Shown: positions 44,130 to 54,387, counted from the first letter of the stretch. The stretch: DNA of 64,000 nucleotides from Hymenobacter cyanobacteriorum (GCF_022631375.1 NZ_JALBGC010000001.1:434001-498000), one strand, 5' to 3'. The notes: a model not told the origin generated them from the letters alone. Made by a program: numbers and translations.

Positions 44130-45476
44130 TCATTCAAAGCGCACCCAGTCGATTTCAACCGCCGCGCCATTGCCTTGCGGCGCGACAAACAGCGCGTGCG
44201 TGCCGGACGCAGAAGTTGTCAGCGGCGCTTTTATATCCTGCCAGCCCCGGCCGGACGGCACCGTTACCCGCGCCAACACCGGGCCCCGGGGTCCGTCGAG
44301 GCGAATATATACCGTGGCCCCAGCGGCAGATACGGCTCGAAGCGTCACGGTTTTCAGCTTCGAGCCGCCAAACGCCACGCCGTTGTACTGCACCCAGCTT
44401 TGGGGGCCGGCCAGCACCGTTTTCCAGCCGCCGAATCGGTTGGCGGTGTCGAGGAAGGCAATGGAAGCGCCGCCGGGGCTGAGGCGGCTGTAGCGGTCGA
44501 GCTGATTTTTTTGCCGGGCGGCGGTCAGGCCCACACCGCGCAGGGTGGGCATCACCTTTCGGATGCGGCCGTCGGGCTCGAAAAACAGGCTGTCGAGCCG
44601 AATTGAACGGTTTTTATCGAACTGCGGCGACAGGTCGTTGTGATGATAGAACAGGTACCACTGCCGGTTGAACTCGATGATGGAGTGGTGGTTGGTCCAA
44701 CAGCCGGTCGGCGATTCGTCCATGAACACGCCCTGCACCGTGAACGGGCCCAGCGGCGAGGCGCTGGTAGCATATTCCAGCCGCTCGGTTTTGTTGGCCA
44801 CGTGCGGGTAGGTCAGGTAGTAGGTGCCGTTGCGCTCGAACACAAAAGGGCCTTCCTTCAGGCCTTTGGCCGGCAATTCGCCCAGGGTTTGCGGTGCGGT
44901 AGCCAGTTCCAGCATATTATCCTTGAGTTTGGCCCCGTAAATGTTGCCCTGCGACCAATAGAGGTAGGCCTGGCCGTCTTTATTAATAAAAACATTGGGG
45001 TCGATGCCGCGCACGTCGGCGATGGGCTGCGGCTGTGGCACAAAGGGGCCGGTGGGCTGGGTGGCCACGGCTACGCCAATGCGGAAGCCCTTACCGCCGG
45101 TGGTATCGCGGGGCGTGGCCGGAAAGTAGAAGTAGTAGTGGCCGTTGCGGAACACGCAGTCGGGCGCCCACATGGCGTAGCTGTCGGGCTGCACCCAGGG
45201 CACCTTGTTTTGCGTCACGATAACGCCGTGGTCGGTCCAGTCGGTGAGGTTGGCGGAGGAAAACACGTGGTAGTCTTCCATGCAAAACCAGCCGCTGCGC
45301 CCGCGTCCCGGTCCGCACCGAATATCGTGCGAGGGATACACATACACCCGCCCGTTGAACACGCGCGCCGTAGGGTCGGCGGTGAACTGATTGGTGATGA
45401 AAGGATTTTGGGCGTAGGCGCGGGGCAGCAGGAACAACGCCAGCACGGTTAGCCAAAAGGGAAATTTGCTCGGCAT
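44130..45476 (-). CDS. GH43 family glycoside hydrolase with C-terminal CBM6-like domain
   Basis: A 448-residue exported enzyme with a five-bladed beta-propeller. The start is ATG 45476 (signal peptide ending in PRAYAQ). The GH43 acidic triad region is visible: NQFTADPTARV with the catalytic base Asp, GIDPNVFINKDG with the pKa-tuning Asp, and LKEGPFVFERNG with the acid Glu. The C-terminal part (about 320-448) resembles a CBM6 jelly roll (FGGWKTVLAGPQSW, AVEIDWVRFE). Members remove arabinose or xylose side or end units from xylan. It is the last gene of the leftward xylan locus and meets pulA head-on with only 23 nt between. Confidence 0.92.
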   Translation of the reverse strand: MPSKFPFWLTVLALFLLPRAYAQNPFITNQFTADPTARVFNGRVYVYPSHDIRCGPGRGRSGWFCMEDYHVFSSANLTDWTDHGVIVTQNKVPWVQPDSYAMWAPDCVFRNGHYYFYFPATPRDTTGGKGFRIGVAVATQPTGPFVPQPQPIADVRGIDPNVFINKDGQAYLYWSQGNIYGAKLKDNMLELATAPQTLGELPAKGLKEGPFVFERNGTYYLTYPHVANKTERLEYATSASPLGPFTVQGVFMDESPTGCWTNHHSIIEFNRQWYLFYHHNDLSPQFDKNRSIRLDSLFFEPDGRIRKVMPTLRGVGLTAARQKNQLDRYSRLSPGGASIAFLDTANRFGGWKTVLAGPQSWVQYNGVAFGGSKLKTVTLRAVSAAGATVYIRLDGPRGPVLARVTVPSGRGWQDIKAPLTTSASGTHALFVAPQGNGAAVEIDWVRFE

Positions 45477-45502
45477 GAGTGGAAGCTTGGATAAAACAGA
45501 CG

Positions 45503-45595
45503 GTCCTGCTGAGCTTGGCGAAGCATCTCTACCGCACAACTGACTACATTCGACTCAACGAAGCGGTAAAGATGCTTCGCCAAGCTCAGCAGGAC
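45503..45595. repeat. Inverted repeat, family A, between the GH43 genes
   Basis: Arms 45503-45535 and 45563-45595 pair at 32 of 33 positions. The left arm begins GTCCTGCTGAGCTTGGCGAA, so it uses the GTCC/GAGCTTGGC subtype on both sides. The loop carries a CGACTCAACGAAG word. Confidence 0.94.
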
Positions 45596-45615
45596 GTGCT
45601 GGGACAGGCAGCACG

Positions 45616-47289
45616 CTACTTGCGGTACACAGGGTCGGCACCGCTATATTTCAGCCATTTGAAGGCGGCGGAATTAGTAGTCGGCTGGCCCGACGACGTT
45701 GCGTACATCCCAATGAGACAGCCAATGAAGCCGCCCGCCGTTTGCGTGCTCAGGAAGCGCGCATCCACTTTGTCCTTGAGCGTCGCCCAGGCTTTGCCGT
45801 TTTCGGAATAGCCGAAGCTGTAGGTATCGCCCACGGCTTGGATGCGCAACTGCATCTTCGCCGTGGCCGATTTCAGCGGAGCCTGGGCCAGCAGTTCCGG
45901 CTTGTTAGCGTCGTCGGTGCTTTTGAACAACTGGAGCACGGGCTTGCCCTCGGCCACCGATTTGGCGAGGAAGTAGAAGTGCTTTTCATCCTGAAAAACG
46001 ACCAGGCCGGCTTGTTCATGGGCCGCTTTAGGCGCGAAAGTCAGCTCGGTTTCGGTGGTGCAATACTGGTGCTGCTGGCGCTTACCGATGAACGCCGGGT
46101 TGCCCAGACCGGCGCAGGTTTCAGGCTTCAACTTCAGGGTGAGGCCGTTGGCTTTGCTCAGCACAAAGCTGCTGCTGTCGACGGTGCGCAGGAAAAGCAG
46201 CGCGGGGGCGAGCTGCTGTTCGAAAGTGAGGGTGTAGGCGAAGTTGCCGCTCTGCGGCAAAGCGCCTTTCAGCTTCACCTCGGGGAAGTTGGCGCGGTAG
46301 CTATACTGCACGCCGTTGGGGCCGGGGTTTATCACGGGCCACTCGTCTTTCCAAACCACCGGCACGATAAACGTCTCGCGGCCGGTATTGTAGTGGTTGC
46401 CCTCGTAGGGCCGCACGGCCAGGAAAATGGCGTAGGTCTGCCCGTCAGGCCCCTGCACAAACTGCGCGTGTCCGGCCGAAGTAATTGGGTTGGGCCGGCC
46501 CGGCGGCAGCTCACGCTGCGACAGGATGGGGTTGTGCTCGTAGGGCACAAACGGCCCCCACGGCGACTTGCCCCGGAACACCACCTCGGTATGGTTAACG
46601 GAAGTGCCGCCCTCGGCCGCGTAGAGGTAGTACCAGCCGTTCCGCTGCATAATGTGCGGCCCCTCAATCCAAACCGGCTTTTTGCTGATGTCCACGCCGC
46701 CGTTCACCACGATTTTGGCCTCACCCACGGTTTGCAGCGTCGCGGGGTTCAGTTCAATCACCTTGATGGAGCGGTGGCCCGAATAGAGCGGCTTGTTTTC
46801 GGGCGGGTCGCTGTTGTACACCACGTAGGCCTTATCACCCTCGAAAAACAGCGAGGGGTCGATGCCCTTCACCTCGGGCAGAAAGGTAGGGTCGCTCCAC
46901 GGGCCGGCGGGGTTCTTAGCCGTCACCACGAAATTGCCCCGGTGGTCAATCAGTGTGCAGGTGACGTAAAACGTGCCGTTGTGGTACTCGATGGCCGGCG
47001 CAAACAGGCCCCGCGTCATGCGGTCGCCCAGGAAATTCATCTGCGACGGCCGGCTGATGACGTTGCCCACCTGCTCCCAATTCTTCAGGTCGCGGCTGTG
47101 CATCACCGGAATGCCCGGGAAATACGAAAACGTGGAGTTGACTAGGTAGTAATCCTTATCGACTTTCACGATGCTGGGGTCGGGATAGAAGCCCGTCAGA
47201 ATGGGGTTGACCAGGTTAATCGATTGTGCAGAAAGCGCCGAAACGCGGAGCAGGGCGGCGGCGAGAAACAGGAAGAACTTTGGTTTCAT
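45616..47289 (-). CDS. GH43 beta-xylosidase/arabinofuranosidase with C-terminal beta-sandwich
   Basis: A 557-residue exported enzyme. The start is ATG 47289, with a signal peptide ending LSAQ. The GH43 base Asp is in NPILTGFYPDPSIVKVDKDY, the pKa Asp in GIDPSLFFEGD and the acid Glu in WIEGPHIMQRNGWYYL. Residues about 345-557 form the beta-sandwich found at the C-terminus of GH43 xylosidases (LRTVDSSSFVLS, AAFKWLKYSG). The likely reaction is release of xylose from xylooligosaccharides, in the periplasm or at the surface. It lies between another GH43 and GH115. Confidence 0.93.
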   Translation of the reverse strand: MKPKFFLFLAAALLRVSALSAQSINLVNPILTGFYPDPSIVKVDKDYYLVNSTFSYFPGIPVMHSRDLKNWEQVGNVISRPSQMNFLGDRMTRGLFAPAIEYHNGTFYVTCTLIDHRGNFVVTAKNPAGPWSDPTFLPEVKGIDPSLFFEGDKAYVVYNSDPPENKPLYSGHRSIKVIELNPATLQTVGEAKIVVNGGVDISKKPVWIEGPHIMQRNGWYYLYAAEGGTSVNHTEVVFRGKSPWGPFVPYEHNPILSQRELPPGRPNPITSAGHAQFVQGPDGQTYAIFLAVRPYEGNHYNTGRETFIVPVVWKDEWPVINPGPNGVQYSYRANFPEVKLKGALPQSGNFAYTLTFEQQLAPALLFLRTVDSSSFVLSKANGLTLKLKPETCAGLGNPAFIGKRQQHQYCTTETELTFAPKAAHEQAGLVVFQDEKHFYFLAKSVAEGKPVLQLFKSTDDANKPELLAQAPLKSATAKMQLRIQAVGDTYSFGYSENGKAWATLKDKVDARFLSTQTAGGFIGCLIGMYATSSGQPTTNSAAFKWLKYSGADPVYRK

Positions 47290-47338
47290 GTGTGTTAAGC
47301 AGGGCATGCCGTTGGAGAAATTGCGGGCCGCAGGCAGG

Positions 47339-47423
47339 CAGTAGCGCGGACTTTGCAGTCTGCGGCATTGAGTGTGCCGCTAAGCTGCTCCAACTCGCGG
47401 ACTACAAAGTCCGGGCTACTGCG
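47339..47423. repeat. Inverted repeat, family F, overlapping the GH115 stop codon
   Basis: A core near 47339-47360 (CAGTAGCGCGGACTTTGCAG) pairs with 47402-47423 at all but about two positions. The right arm covers the last two codons and the TAG stop of the GH115 gene. Confidence 0.85.
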
Positions 47424-49965
47424 CTCCGGCGTTGCCTTTGCCGGCCGCCGTTTCGGGCGGGCCGAGGTAGCTGGCGGGCAACGCACCCGAGCTCACCACC
47501 AGTTTTTCGAGCACCACGCCGGGGTCGACGCGCCAGAACTTGAGCACGTGCGGGCCGGCGGCCGCTATGGAATGCTGCGAGGTTTTGAGGATGATGTTGT
47601 TGGCCACGGCCTGCTCCCAGCCCTTCCGGCCATTTTCGGGGTCAAGGTCGGCGTTCAGGTTAACGATTTGCGGGGCTTCATCGTCAACCGACACAGCGTA
47701 GCGCAGGCCGGTGGTATTGGTAAAATCCAGCGTGGGGGCCAGGTAGGTGCTCACCGTAAGCGGGCCGGCCTGGGCCAGATTGAAGCGGTACTCCAGGTGC
47801 GGGTTGCTGCCGCCCGGCGCGGCAGTGGGCGCGGCCGTGACGGGGAACGTGGTAACCGCGCCTAGGGTGCGGCCCAAATCCGGCAAACGCTGCCAGGTAA
47901 TCGCGCCGGCATTCACGGCCCGGCTGTAGTGCTCGGCTTCGATGGAAACGTAAGCCGCAGCAGCGGCCGGCGCTACCGGCGCAGCCGCCGGCGTAGCGGC
48001 GGCCCCGGCGGGCAGCGTCACCACCTCGGGCATCTTGTCCGCATCCGGCTGCTGCCAATAGGTGTAGCCGATGTGCGTCTGGTCCATCATGTGGTTCCAT
48101 TTGCCGCCGGCCAGGGCGTGGTAGCGCTTCGACAGTTCGGCATCGCGGGCAAACAGGGCCCGGGCTTTTTCGGCCAGGGCATTGGTGGTGGGCTGGTTGG
48201 TTTTGGCGGCCTCGCGGTTCAGGGCCACGGTGTAGTACAGCTCGTTGAGGTTGGCGCAGGCCAGCACCGGGTGCAGCACCAGCTCGAAGTAGGCGTCGCG
48301 GGCGGCGGCGGGCAGTTGTTGGTTGATGGCTTCGGCGCGGGTGGCGAGGGCCTGGTAGTCGGCGACCACCGTGGCCCATTCGCCGGTGGCCAGGCTGTAG
48401 GTGCTGGCGTCGAGCAGCTCGGGCTTGCGGCGGGCGTTGTACTTGGCGTACTTGGCCAGAATATCGGCAATATCGGCCGCGTGGGCGGGCCCAAACTGCT
48501 GGCTGGCCCAGCGCCGGGTGTAGGCCGCCACGCCGTCGGCCGAAATCGCGTCGGGGTTCCAGGCGTAATCCAGAAAGAAGCTGATGGGCAGTTCCATGGG
48601 CTTGAGGTCGCCCACGTTCACCACCCAAATCTGGTTGGCGCCGTAGGCATGGGCCAGGTGCATTTGCTCCCAGATGCGCGGCAGCGGGTTCGTGTTCAGC
48701 CACTTGTAGTTGCGCGGCCCGCCCACGTAGTCGAAGTGGTAGTAGATGCCGTAGCCGCCCCGGCGCGGCTTGTCGCTCAGCTTGGGCAGCTTGCGGAGGT
48801 TACCCCAGTTGTCGTCGCACAGCAGCAGGGTCACGTCGTCGGGCACGCGCATGCCCTTGTCGTAGTATTCCTGCACTTCCTTGTAGAGGGCCCACATCTG
48901 GGGCGTCTGGTCGGCGGGCTTGTGGGTTTCTTCGGCGATAATCTGGCGCTGGTCGGCCACGATTTTTTCGAGCAGCGCGGTGTTGCTTTCCCGGCTCATG
49001 GGCTCGTCGCCATCGCCGCGCATGCCCACGGTCACGATGTTTTCGCGGGTGCCCATGCGCCGCATGCCGCCGCGCCAGAAGCGCCGAAGGGTGGTGTCGT
49101 TGGTCTGGTAGTTCCAGGGGCCGTGGCCCGCTTTCTTCCATTCCTCGTGCGCTCGCGTCAGCGGCTCGTGGTGCGAGGTGCCCATCACGACGCCGTACTC
49201 GTCGGCCAGCTCGGGGTTCAGCGGGTCGTCCACGTTGAACATGTTGCCCCACATGGCCGGCCACAGGTAGTTGCCCCGCAGCCGCAGAATCAGCTCGAAC
49301 ATGTGGGTGTACATCTTCGAATTCACACCCCCGAATTTCTCCTTGCTCCAGCCCGACAGCGCGGGCGCCTCGTCGTTGATAAAAATGCCGCGGTACTTTA
49401 CCTTGGGCTCGCCCAACGAGTGGCGGCCGGCTGGAATCAGCAGCTTGGTTTGCGGCTTCACCGGCACGTCGGCCCACCAGTACCAAGGCGACACGCCAAT
49501 CTGCTGCGAGAGGTCATAGATGCCGTAAATCGTGCCGCGCTTGTCGCTGCCGGCGATAACAAGTGCCCGCGCCACGCCCGGCATGGGGTTCTCCACCACC
49601 TGCCGCACAAACACTTCCCACCGCCCCGCCACCGCCGAAACGTTGAGTTTCTTCTGCTGCACCAACGCGTCAATCAGCGGGCTTTTGCCGAGCGTACCGA
49701 TGAAGACGACTTCCTTGCCGGCCGGCCTGGCGGTGCTGAAAGCAGGCGTAAGCTTGGTCACGCGTTGCACGTCGGCCTGCAGGTCGTGGGCGGCGCGGAG
49801 CACGCTGGGCCAGTCGGTGGCGCTAGCGTAGATGGTGGCGGTGCGGCCGCCAGCGGCGAGGGGGAAATTGGCAGCCGGCTTGGTTTGGGCTCGTGCGCCG
49901 ACGTTGGCCAACAGCAAGGCCATTATCAACAGCACCCAAAGCGGTAGAATTCTGGTCGTTTTCAT
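47416..49965 (-). CDS. GH115 xylan alpha-1,2-glucuronidase
   Basis: An 849-residue exported enzyme that removes (4-O-methyl)glucuronic acid side groups from xylan. The start is ATG 49965 with a signal peptide ending VGARAQ. GH115 signatures are KRGTIYGIYDLSQQIGVSPW, WYWWADVPV, YRGIFINDEAP, LRGNYLWPAMWGNMFNVDDP and GVVMGTSHHEPL. An Ala/Pro linker (about 645-670) leads to a C-terminal GH115 accessory domain (YVSIEAEHYSRAVN, LEYRFNLAQAGPLTVSTYL). The length is normal. The stop codon lies in one arm of a repeat element. It works alongside the GH10 xylanase encoded just upstream. Confidence 0.94.
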   Translation of the reverse strand: MKTTRILPLWVLLIMALLLANVGARAQTKPAANFPLAAGGRTATIYASATDWPSVLRAAHDLQADVQRVTKLTPAFSTARPAGKEVVFIGTLGKSPLIDALVQQKKLNVSAVAGRWEVFVRQVVENPMPGVARALVIAGSDKRGTIYGIYDLSQQIGVSPWYWWADVPVKPQTKLLIPAGRHSLGEPKVKYRGIFINDEAPALSGWSKEKFGGVNSKMYTHMFELILRLRGNYLWPAMWGNMFNVDDPLNPELADEYGVVMGTSHHEPLTRAHEEWKKAGHGPWNYQTNDTTLRRFWRGGMRRMGTRENIVTVGMRGDGDEPMSRESNTALLEKIVADQRQIIAEETHKPADQTPQMWALYKEVQEYYDKGMRVPDDVTLLLCDDNWGNLRKLPKLSDKPRRGGYGIYYHFDYVGGPRNYKWLNTNPLPRIWEQMHLAHAYGANQIWVVNVGDLKPMELPISFFLDYAWNPDAISADGVAAYTRRWASQQFGPAHAADIADILAKYAKYNARRKPELLDASTYSLATGEWATVVADYQALATRAEAINQQLPAAARDAYFELVLHPVLACANLNELYYTVALNREAAKTNQPTTNALAEKARALFARDAELSKRYHALAGGKWNHMMDQTHIGYTYWQQPDADKMPEVVTLPAGAAATPAAAPVAPAAAAAYVSIEAEHYSRAVNAGAITWQRLPDLGRTLGAVTTFPVTAAPTAAPGGSNPHLEYRFNLAQAGPLTVSTYLAPTLDFTNTTGLRYAVSVDDEAPQIVNLNADLDPENGRKGWEQAVANNIILKTSQHSIAAAGPHVLKFWRVDPGVVLEKLVVSSGALPASYLGPPETAAGKGNAGAQ

Positions 49966-49971
49966 GGCTGA

Positions 49972-50068
49972 TGTAGAGACGCGACACTTCGCGTCTCGTC
50001 GTTGGACGATTACTCGAGCGGTTATCGAATGGCGCGGACGCAGAGACGCGAAGTGTCGCGTCTCTACA
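49972..50068. repeat. Inverted repeat, family G, between GH10 and GH115
   Basis: Arms 49972-49997 and 50043-50068 pair perfectly over 26 nt. The arm is TGTAGAGACGCGACACTTCG followed by CGTCTC, so it also contains a shorter palindrome (GACGCGA, TCGCGTC). It fills the gap up to the GH10 stop region. Confidence 0.94.
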
Positions 50069-50078
50069 CCGTTCTGCT

Positions 50079-51155
50079 TCAAAACTTCACTACTTCGTAA
50101 AACGCTTTTTTGGGCTTCAGTTGCTGGTCGAACAGCAGCGGGTAGTTTTTGCGGCCGGCCACCGGGTAGGTATCCAGCCAGGTGTATTTGTCGGAAATAT
50201 TCCAAAACGTAACGCCGGTGATGACTTTGGGATAGTCACGGAACACTTTGAAAAACATGCGGTACTGTTCGGCCTGCCGCTGCTGCATCTCGGACGTGTA
50301 GGCATCCGACTCGTCGGGCCGACGAGCGCGCTTCTCTTTCTCCCACGGATACACCGACACGTCCAGTTCAGTAATCTGCACCTGCAAGCCCAGCGAGGCA
50401 AACCGTTCAATCGTAGTCCGCAGCTCCTTCTCCGAAGGCTCCTGCAACGACCAGTGCCCCTGCAAGCCTACGCCGTGCACGGGCACTTTCGCGTCTTTCA
50501 GTTGCTTGAGGAGCTTGTACACGCGCTCCATTTTCTCGGGCCGCTCGGTGTTGTAGTCGTTGTAGAAGAGCACCGCCTTGGGGTCGGCCGCGTGGGCGTA
50601 GCGGAAGGCTTCGGCAATAAAGTCCTCACCGCAGATTTTCAGCCACTCCGAGTTGCGCAGAAACTCCTGCGGGTTGTCGGCAATGGCCTCATTCACCACG
50701 TCCCAGGCGTACAGCTTGCCTTTGTAGCGCTTCACCACCGTGTCGATGTGGTCGTGCAGGCGTTTCAGCAGGCGGGCTTTGCTCACGGTGCTGCCGTCGG
50801 GGTTTCGGAACAGCCACCGGGGCGTCTGCTCGTGCCAGCACAGGTTGTGGCCGCGCACCCGCTGCTGGTGCGCCTGCGCAAAGCTCACAATTGCATCAGC
50901 ATCGTTCCAGAAATACCGGGTCGAGTCCGGATGAATCGGCCCCATCTTCATCGCATTCTCCGGCGTCAGGCTGTTGAACTGCTGCAGAATCAGCGCCGCT
51001 TCCGGCCCCTTCAGCGCCGACGGGCCTACGGCCACGCCAACCGGGAAAAACGCTTTATAATAGTCCTTGAGGCCTTTTTCGGCCGGTGGAGTTTGGCTGC
51101 CCGCTAAGGGAGCGCACGCCAGCAACAGGGCCGCAATGGGTAGCCTGATTTTCAT
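50079..51155 (-). CDS. GH10 endo-1,4-beta-xylanase
   Basis: A 358-residue exported xylanase. Residues 1-20 form a signal peptide. The TIM-barrel catalytic pair is visible: acid/base E156 in WDVVNEAI and nucleophile E263 in ITELDVS. Other GH10 signatures are FNSLTPENAMKMG, RGHNLCWHEQTPRWLF and GVTFWNISDKYTWL. The domain fills the whole protein, without a carbohydrate-binding module. It would cut the xylan backbone, feeding the GH43 and GH115 enzymes encoded downstream and the SusC/D importer encoded upstream. Confidence 0.96.
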   Translation of the reverse strand: MKIRLPIAALLLACAPLAGSQTPPAEKGLKDYYKAFFPVGVAVGPSALKGPEAALILQQFNSLTPENAMKMGPIHPDSTRYFWNDADAIVSFAQAHQQRVRGHNLCWHEQTPRWLFRNPDGSTVSKARLLKRLHDHIDTVVKRYKGKLYAWDVVNEAIADNPQEFLRNSEWLKICGEDFIAEAFRYAHAADPKAVLFYNDYNTERPEKMERVYKLLKQLKDAKVPVHGVGLQGHWSLQEPSEKELRTTIERFASLGLQVQITELDVSVYPWEKEKRARRPDESDAYTSEMQQRQAEQYRMFFKVFRDYPKVITGVTFWNISDKYTWLDTYPVAGRKNYPLLFDQQLKPKKAFYEVVKF

Positions 51156-51407
51156 AGTTAAATGGAGGAATGGCTACGGGAGAAAAGCCGGTGATGAAGC
51201 GCCCCGGCCGCCGGGCCACTGGCCCAGCGCGGGCGGCGGGCCCGCTCACCATTCGAGCCCGCCACCTCGCCGAGGCGCTTCCAATCCGGGCGGGCGTTGC
51301 AGCGTCCGGCCGGCACCGTGTTCAGGTAAAACGTCCCCGGCCAGCCGCGTTTCTGTTCCCACCATTGGGCGGCCGGCCGGTTTCGTTTTTAATTATTCAA
51401 GCAAAAA
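51156..51407. other. GC-rich gap with an open but unassigned minus-strand frame
   Basis: Read leftward, a 76-codon frame (51388-51161) is open between stop codons and contains GWPGTFYLNTVPAGRC and RPDWKRLGEVAGSNGE. It has no usable start codon and no recognised family. It may be a gene remnant or only GC-driven openness. Confidence 0.3.
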
Positions 51408-51515
51408 AGCCCGTCATGCAGAGCGCAGCGAAGCATCTCGCGTGCGCAATGCAATTCAATCGAAAGGATTAGTTACAGCACGCGAGATGCTTCGCTGCGC
51501 TCTGCATGACGGGCT
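51408..51515. repeat. Perfect inverted repeat, family A, between xylA and GH10
   Basis: Arms 51408-51445 and 51478-51515 are perfectly complementary over 38 nt, with GTCATGCAGAGCGCAGCGAA as the core. The 32-nt loop contains CAATCGAAAGGATTAG. It lies just past the xylA stop. Confidence 0.96.
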
Positions 51516-51533
51516 GACAAATCTAGATTCAAC

Positions 51534-52865
51534 CTAGATGTACTGGTTAATAATGCTTTCCAGCCACTCCTGCTTGCCGCTTTTCGGCGTGGGCTCGCCC
51601 GATTTGTGGGCGATGGTGCGCAGGTCTTCCAGCGTGAGCTGGCCGGCGGCAAAGGCCTTGCCCTCACCCGAATCGAACGAGGCGTAGCGCTCCTGGCGGA
51701 ACTTGCGGTAGGCCGACTTTTCGAGAATGGCATCGGCCGTGACGAGGGCGCGGGCGAAGGTGTCCATGCCGGCGATGTGGGCGATGAAAATGTCCTCCAA
51801 ATCGGTCGAGTTGCGGCGGGTTTTGGCGTCGAAGTTGATGCCGCCCTGCGTGATGCCACCGGCCTCCAGGATGATGAGCATGCTCTCCGTCAGCTCGTTG
51901 AGGTTGTTGGGAAACTGGTCGGTGTCCCAGCCGTTCTGGTAGTCGCCGCGGTTGGCGTCCATGCTGCCGAGCATGCCGGCGTCGGCGGCCACCTGCAGTT
52001 CGTGCTGGAAGGTGTGGCCGGCCAGCGTGGCGTGGTTCACCTCCAGGTTCAGCTGGAAATCGTCCTGCAGGCCGTGCTCGCGCAGGAAGCCGATGACGGT
52101 GGCAGCGTCGAAGTCGTACTGGTGCTTGGTGGGCTCGGCCGGCTTGGGCTCGATGAAGAACTTGCCGGTGAAGCCCTGCTGGCGGGCGTAGTCGCGGGCC
52201 ATGGTCAGGAAGCGGGCCATATGGGCCTGCTCGCGCTTCATGTCGGTGTTCAGCAGAGTCATGTAACCCTCGCGGCCGCCCCAGAACACGTAGTTCTCGC
52301 CGCCCAGTGCAATGGTCGCGTCAATAGCATTCTTGACCTGCGTGCCGGCGTGGGCCACTACCTGAAAGTCGGGGTTGGTGCTGGCGCCGTTCATGTAACG
52401 CGGGTTCGAAAACACGTTGGCCGTGCCCCAGAGCAGCTTCACGCCGCTTTCCTGCTGGTGCTGCTTCACGTAGTCGACGATGGTGGCAAGGTTGCGCTCG
52501 TACTCGGCCAGCGAGTTGCCTTCGTCCACGAGGTCGATGTCGTGGAAGCAGTAGTAGGGCGTGCCGAGCTTGGTGAAGAACTCAAACGCGGCGTCGGCCT
52601 TGTCCTTGGCGCGGCCCACAATTTCGTGGTGCGAGTCCCAGGCGAAGTTCTTGGTGCCGGGGCCAAACGGGTCGCCGCCGGTGCCCACAAACGTATGCCA
52701 GTAGGCCGTGGCGAAGCGCAGGTACTCCTTCATGGTCTTGCCGGCCACCACGCGGTTTTCGTCGTACCATTTGAAGGCGAGCGGGTTATCCGACTCGCGG
52801 CCTTCGTACTTGATGGGCTCGATGCCCGTGAAAAATTCGGTTTTGGAGAGCGTGGGGCTAGACAT
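51534..52865 (-). CDS. xylA: Xylose isomerase
   Basis: A 443-residue enzyme that converts D-xylose to D-xylulose in the cytoplasm. Class II xylose isomerase features are seen: [20 protein letters not shown] at the N-terminus, catalytic His region [29 protein letters not shown], metal-ligand segments [18 protein letters not shown] and [17 protein letters not shown], and [13 protein letters not shown]. The length fits the class. It overlaps the 3' end of xylB by 8 nt (ATGTCTAG), so translation of the two is probably coupled. The pair sits inside a polysaccharide locus, giving the cell a direct path from imported xylose to the pentose phosphate pathway. Confidence 0.97.
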   Translation of the reverse strand: MSSPTLSKTEFFTGIEPIKYEGRESDNPLAFKWYDENRVVAGKTMKEYLRFATAYWHTFVGTGGDPFGPGTKNFAWDSHHEIVGRAKDKADAAFEFFTKLGTPYYCFHDIDLVDEGNSLAEYERNLATIVDYVKQHQQESGVKLLWGTANVFSNPRYMNGASTNPDFQVVAHAGTQVKNAIDATIALGGENYVFWGGREGYMTLLNTDMKREQAHMARFLTMARDYARQQGFTGKFFIEPKPAEPTKHQYDFDAATVIGFLREHGLQDDFQLNLEVNHATLAGHTFQHELQVAADAGMLGSMDANRGDYQNGWDTDQFPNNLNELTESMLIILEAGGITQGGINFDAKTRRNSTDLEDIFIAHIAGMDTFARALVTADAILEKSAYRKFRQERYASFDSGEGKAFAAGQLTLEDLRTIAHKSGEPTPKSGKQEWLESIINQYI

Positions 52866-54369
52866 ATGCGGGGGTGGTATGGGGGTTGAGAATCTGTTGG
52901 GTAAGGGCCTCGAGCCAGCGGCCGTAGGCGGTTTGGTATTGGGCTTGGAGTTCGGGGTCAGGTTTTAGGGTCAGAATGCGTTCGAGGCTGCCGAAGGCGT
53001 CGGCCGGCGTGGCGTACACGCCCGCGCCGATGCCCGCGCCGCGCGCCGCGCCCTGGGCCGCGTCGGTGTTGTAAAGCTCCAGCGTCACGTTGCCGGTGTT
53101 CACGAAGGCTTCGCGGAACACCGGGCTCAGGAACATGTTGGCGTTGCCGGCGCGCACGGTGTGCATCGGCACACCCATTTGCCGCATGATGTCCATGCCG
53201 TAAATCAGGGCGAACACGATGCCTTCCTGGCCGGCGCGCAGCAGGTGGGCGCGGGTGTGGATGTTGAGGTTGAGGCCCAGCAAGGCCGCGTCGGTGGGGC
53301 GGTTTTCGAGGATACGCTCGGCGCCGTTGCCGAAAGGCAGAAACTGCAGGCCAGCCGCGCCGATGGGCGCGGTGGCGGCCAGACGGTTCATCTCGTCGTA
53401 GGGCAGCTCGCCCACCATTTTGCGCAGCCAACTGTTGAGAATGCCGGTGCCGTTCATGCACATCAGCACGCCGTTGCGGGGCTGGGAGGCGGTGCTGTTC
53501 ACGTGCACGAAGGCGTTCACGCGCGAGGCCGGGTCCGAGGCCGGCGCGTCGGTCACGCCGTACACCACGCCGCTCGTGCCGCCGGTGGCCGCGATTTCGC
53601 CGGGCTCCAGCACGTTGAGGGAGAAGGCGTTGTTGGGTTGGTCGCCGGCCCGGTAGCTGATGGGCGTGCCGGCCGCGAGGCCCAGTTCGCCTGCGGCTTC
53701 GGCACTCAAGCGGCCCTGCACCGCAAAGGTATCTACCTCCTCGGGCAGCAAATCGGCGCTGATGCCGTAGTAATCAAGAAGCTCCTGGGCCACGGCCTGC
53801 TGCCGGAAGTTCCAGAATACTCCTTCCGACAAACCCGAAACCGTGGTTTGCAGCTGGCCCGTGAGCTTAAAGGCGATGTAATCGCCGGGCAGCTGAATCT
53901 TGTGAATCTGCGCATAAACCTCGGGCTCGTTCTCCCGCACCCATTTCAATTTGGAGGCGGTAAAGTTGCCAGGCGAGTTCAGGAAGTTTTCGAGGCAATG
54001 GCCCTCGCCCAGCTCGGCAAAAGCTTGGTTGCCGATTTCCACCGCCCGGCTATCGCACCAGATGATGGCCGGGCGCAGCACCGCGCCATCGTGGCCGACT
54101 AGCACGAGGCCGTGCATCTGATAGGTGATGCCGATGCCGGCCACCAGCGCGGGGTCAAAGCCGGGCGTGACGCGCAGCTCGGCGGTGGCGTTCTGCACTT
54201 CCTGCCACCACCGGTTGGGGTCCTGCTCGGCCCAGCCCGCCTGGGGCACGCTGATTTCCATCTCCTGCCGTGGCGAGGTAGCCGAGGCCACGGCCTGGCC
54301 GGTGGCAATGTCGAGCAGCGAAGCTTTGATGGAAGAGCTACCGATGTCGTAGCCAATGAGGTATTTCAT
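52858..54369 (-). CDS. xylB: Xylulokinase
   Basis: A 503-residue FGGY-family kinase that phosphorylates D-xylulose. The start is ATG 54369 ([20 protein letters not shown]), which begins the ATP-binding fold. Other family motifs are [24 protein letters not shown] (xylulose contact), [29 protein letters not shown] and, in the C-terminal domain, [20 protein letters not shown]. The length is typical. The gene is upstream of xylA and overlaps it. Confidence 0.96.
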   Translation of the reverse strand: MKYLIGYDIGSSSIKASLLDIATGQAVASATSPRQEMEISVPQAGWAEQDPNRWWQEVQNATAELRVTPGFDPALVAGIGITYQMHGLVLVGHDGAVLRPAIIWCDSRAVEIGNQAFAELGEGHCLENFLNSPGNFTASKLKWVRENEPEVYAQIHKIQLPGDYIAFKLTGQLQTTVSGLSEGVFWNFRQQAVAQELLDYYGISADLLPEEVDTFAVQGRLSAEAAGELGLAAGTPISYRAGDQPNNAFSLNVLEPGEIAATGGTSGVVYGVTDAPASDPASRVNAFVHVNSTASQPRNGVLMCMNGTGILNSWLRKMVGELPYDEMNRLAATAPIGAAGLQFLPFGNGAERILENRPTDAALLGLNLNIHTRAHLLRAGQEGIVFALIYGMDIMRQMGVPMHTVRAGNANMFLSPVFREAFVNTGNVTLELYNTDAAQGAARGAGIGAGVYATPADAFGSLERILTLKPDPELQAQYQTAYGRWLEALTQQILNPHTTPAYV

Positions 54370-54387
54370 ATTTTCAGGAGGATATCT

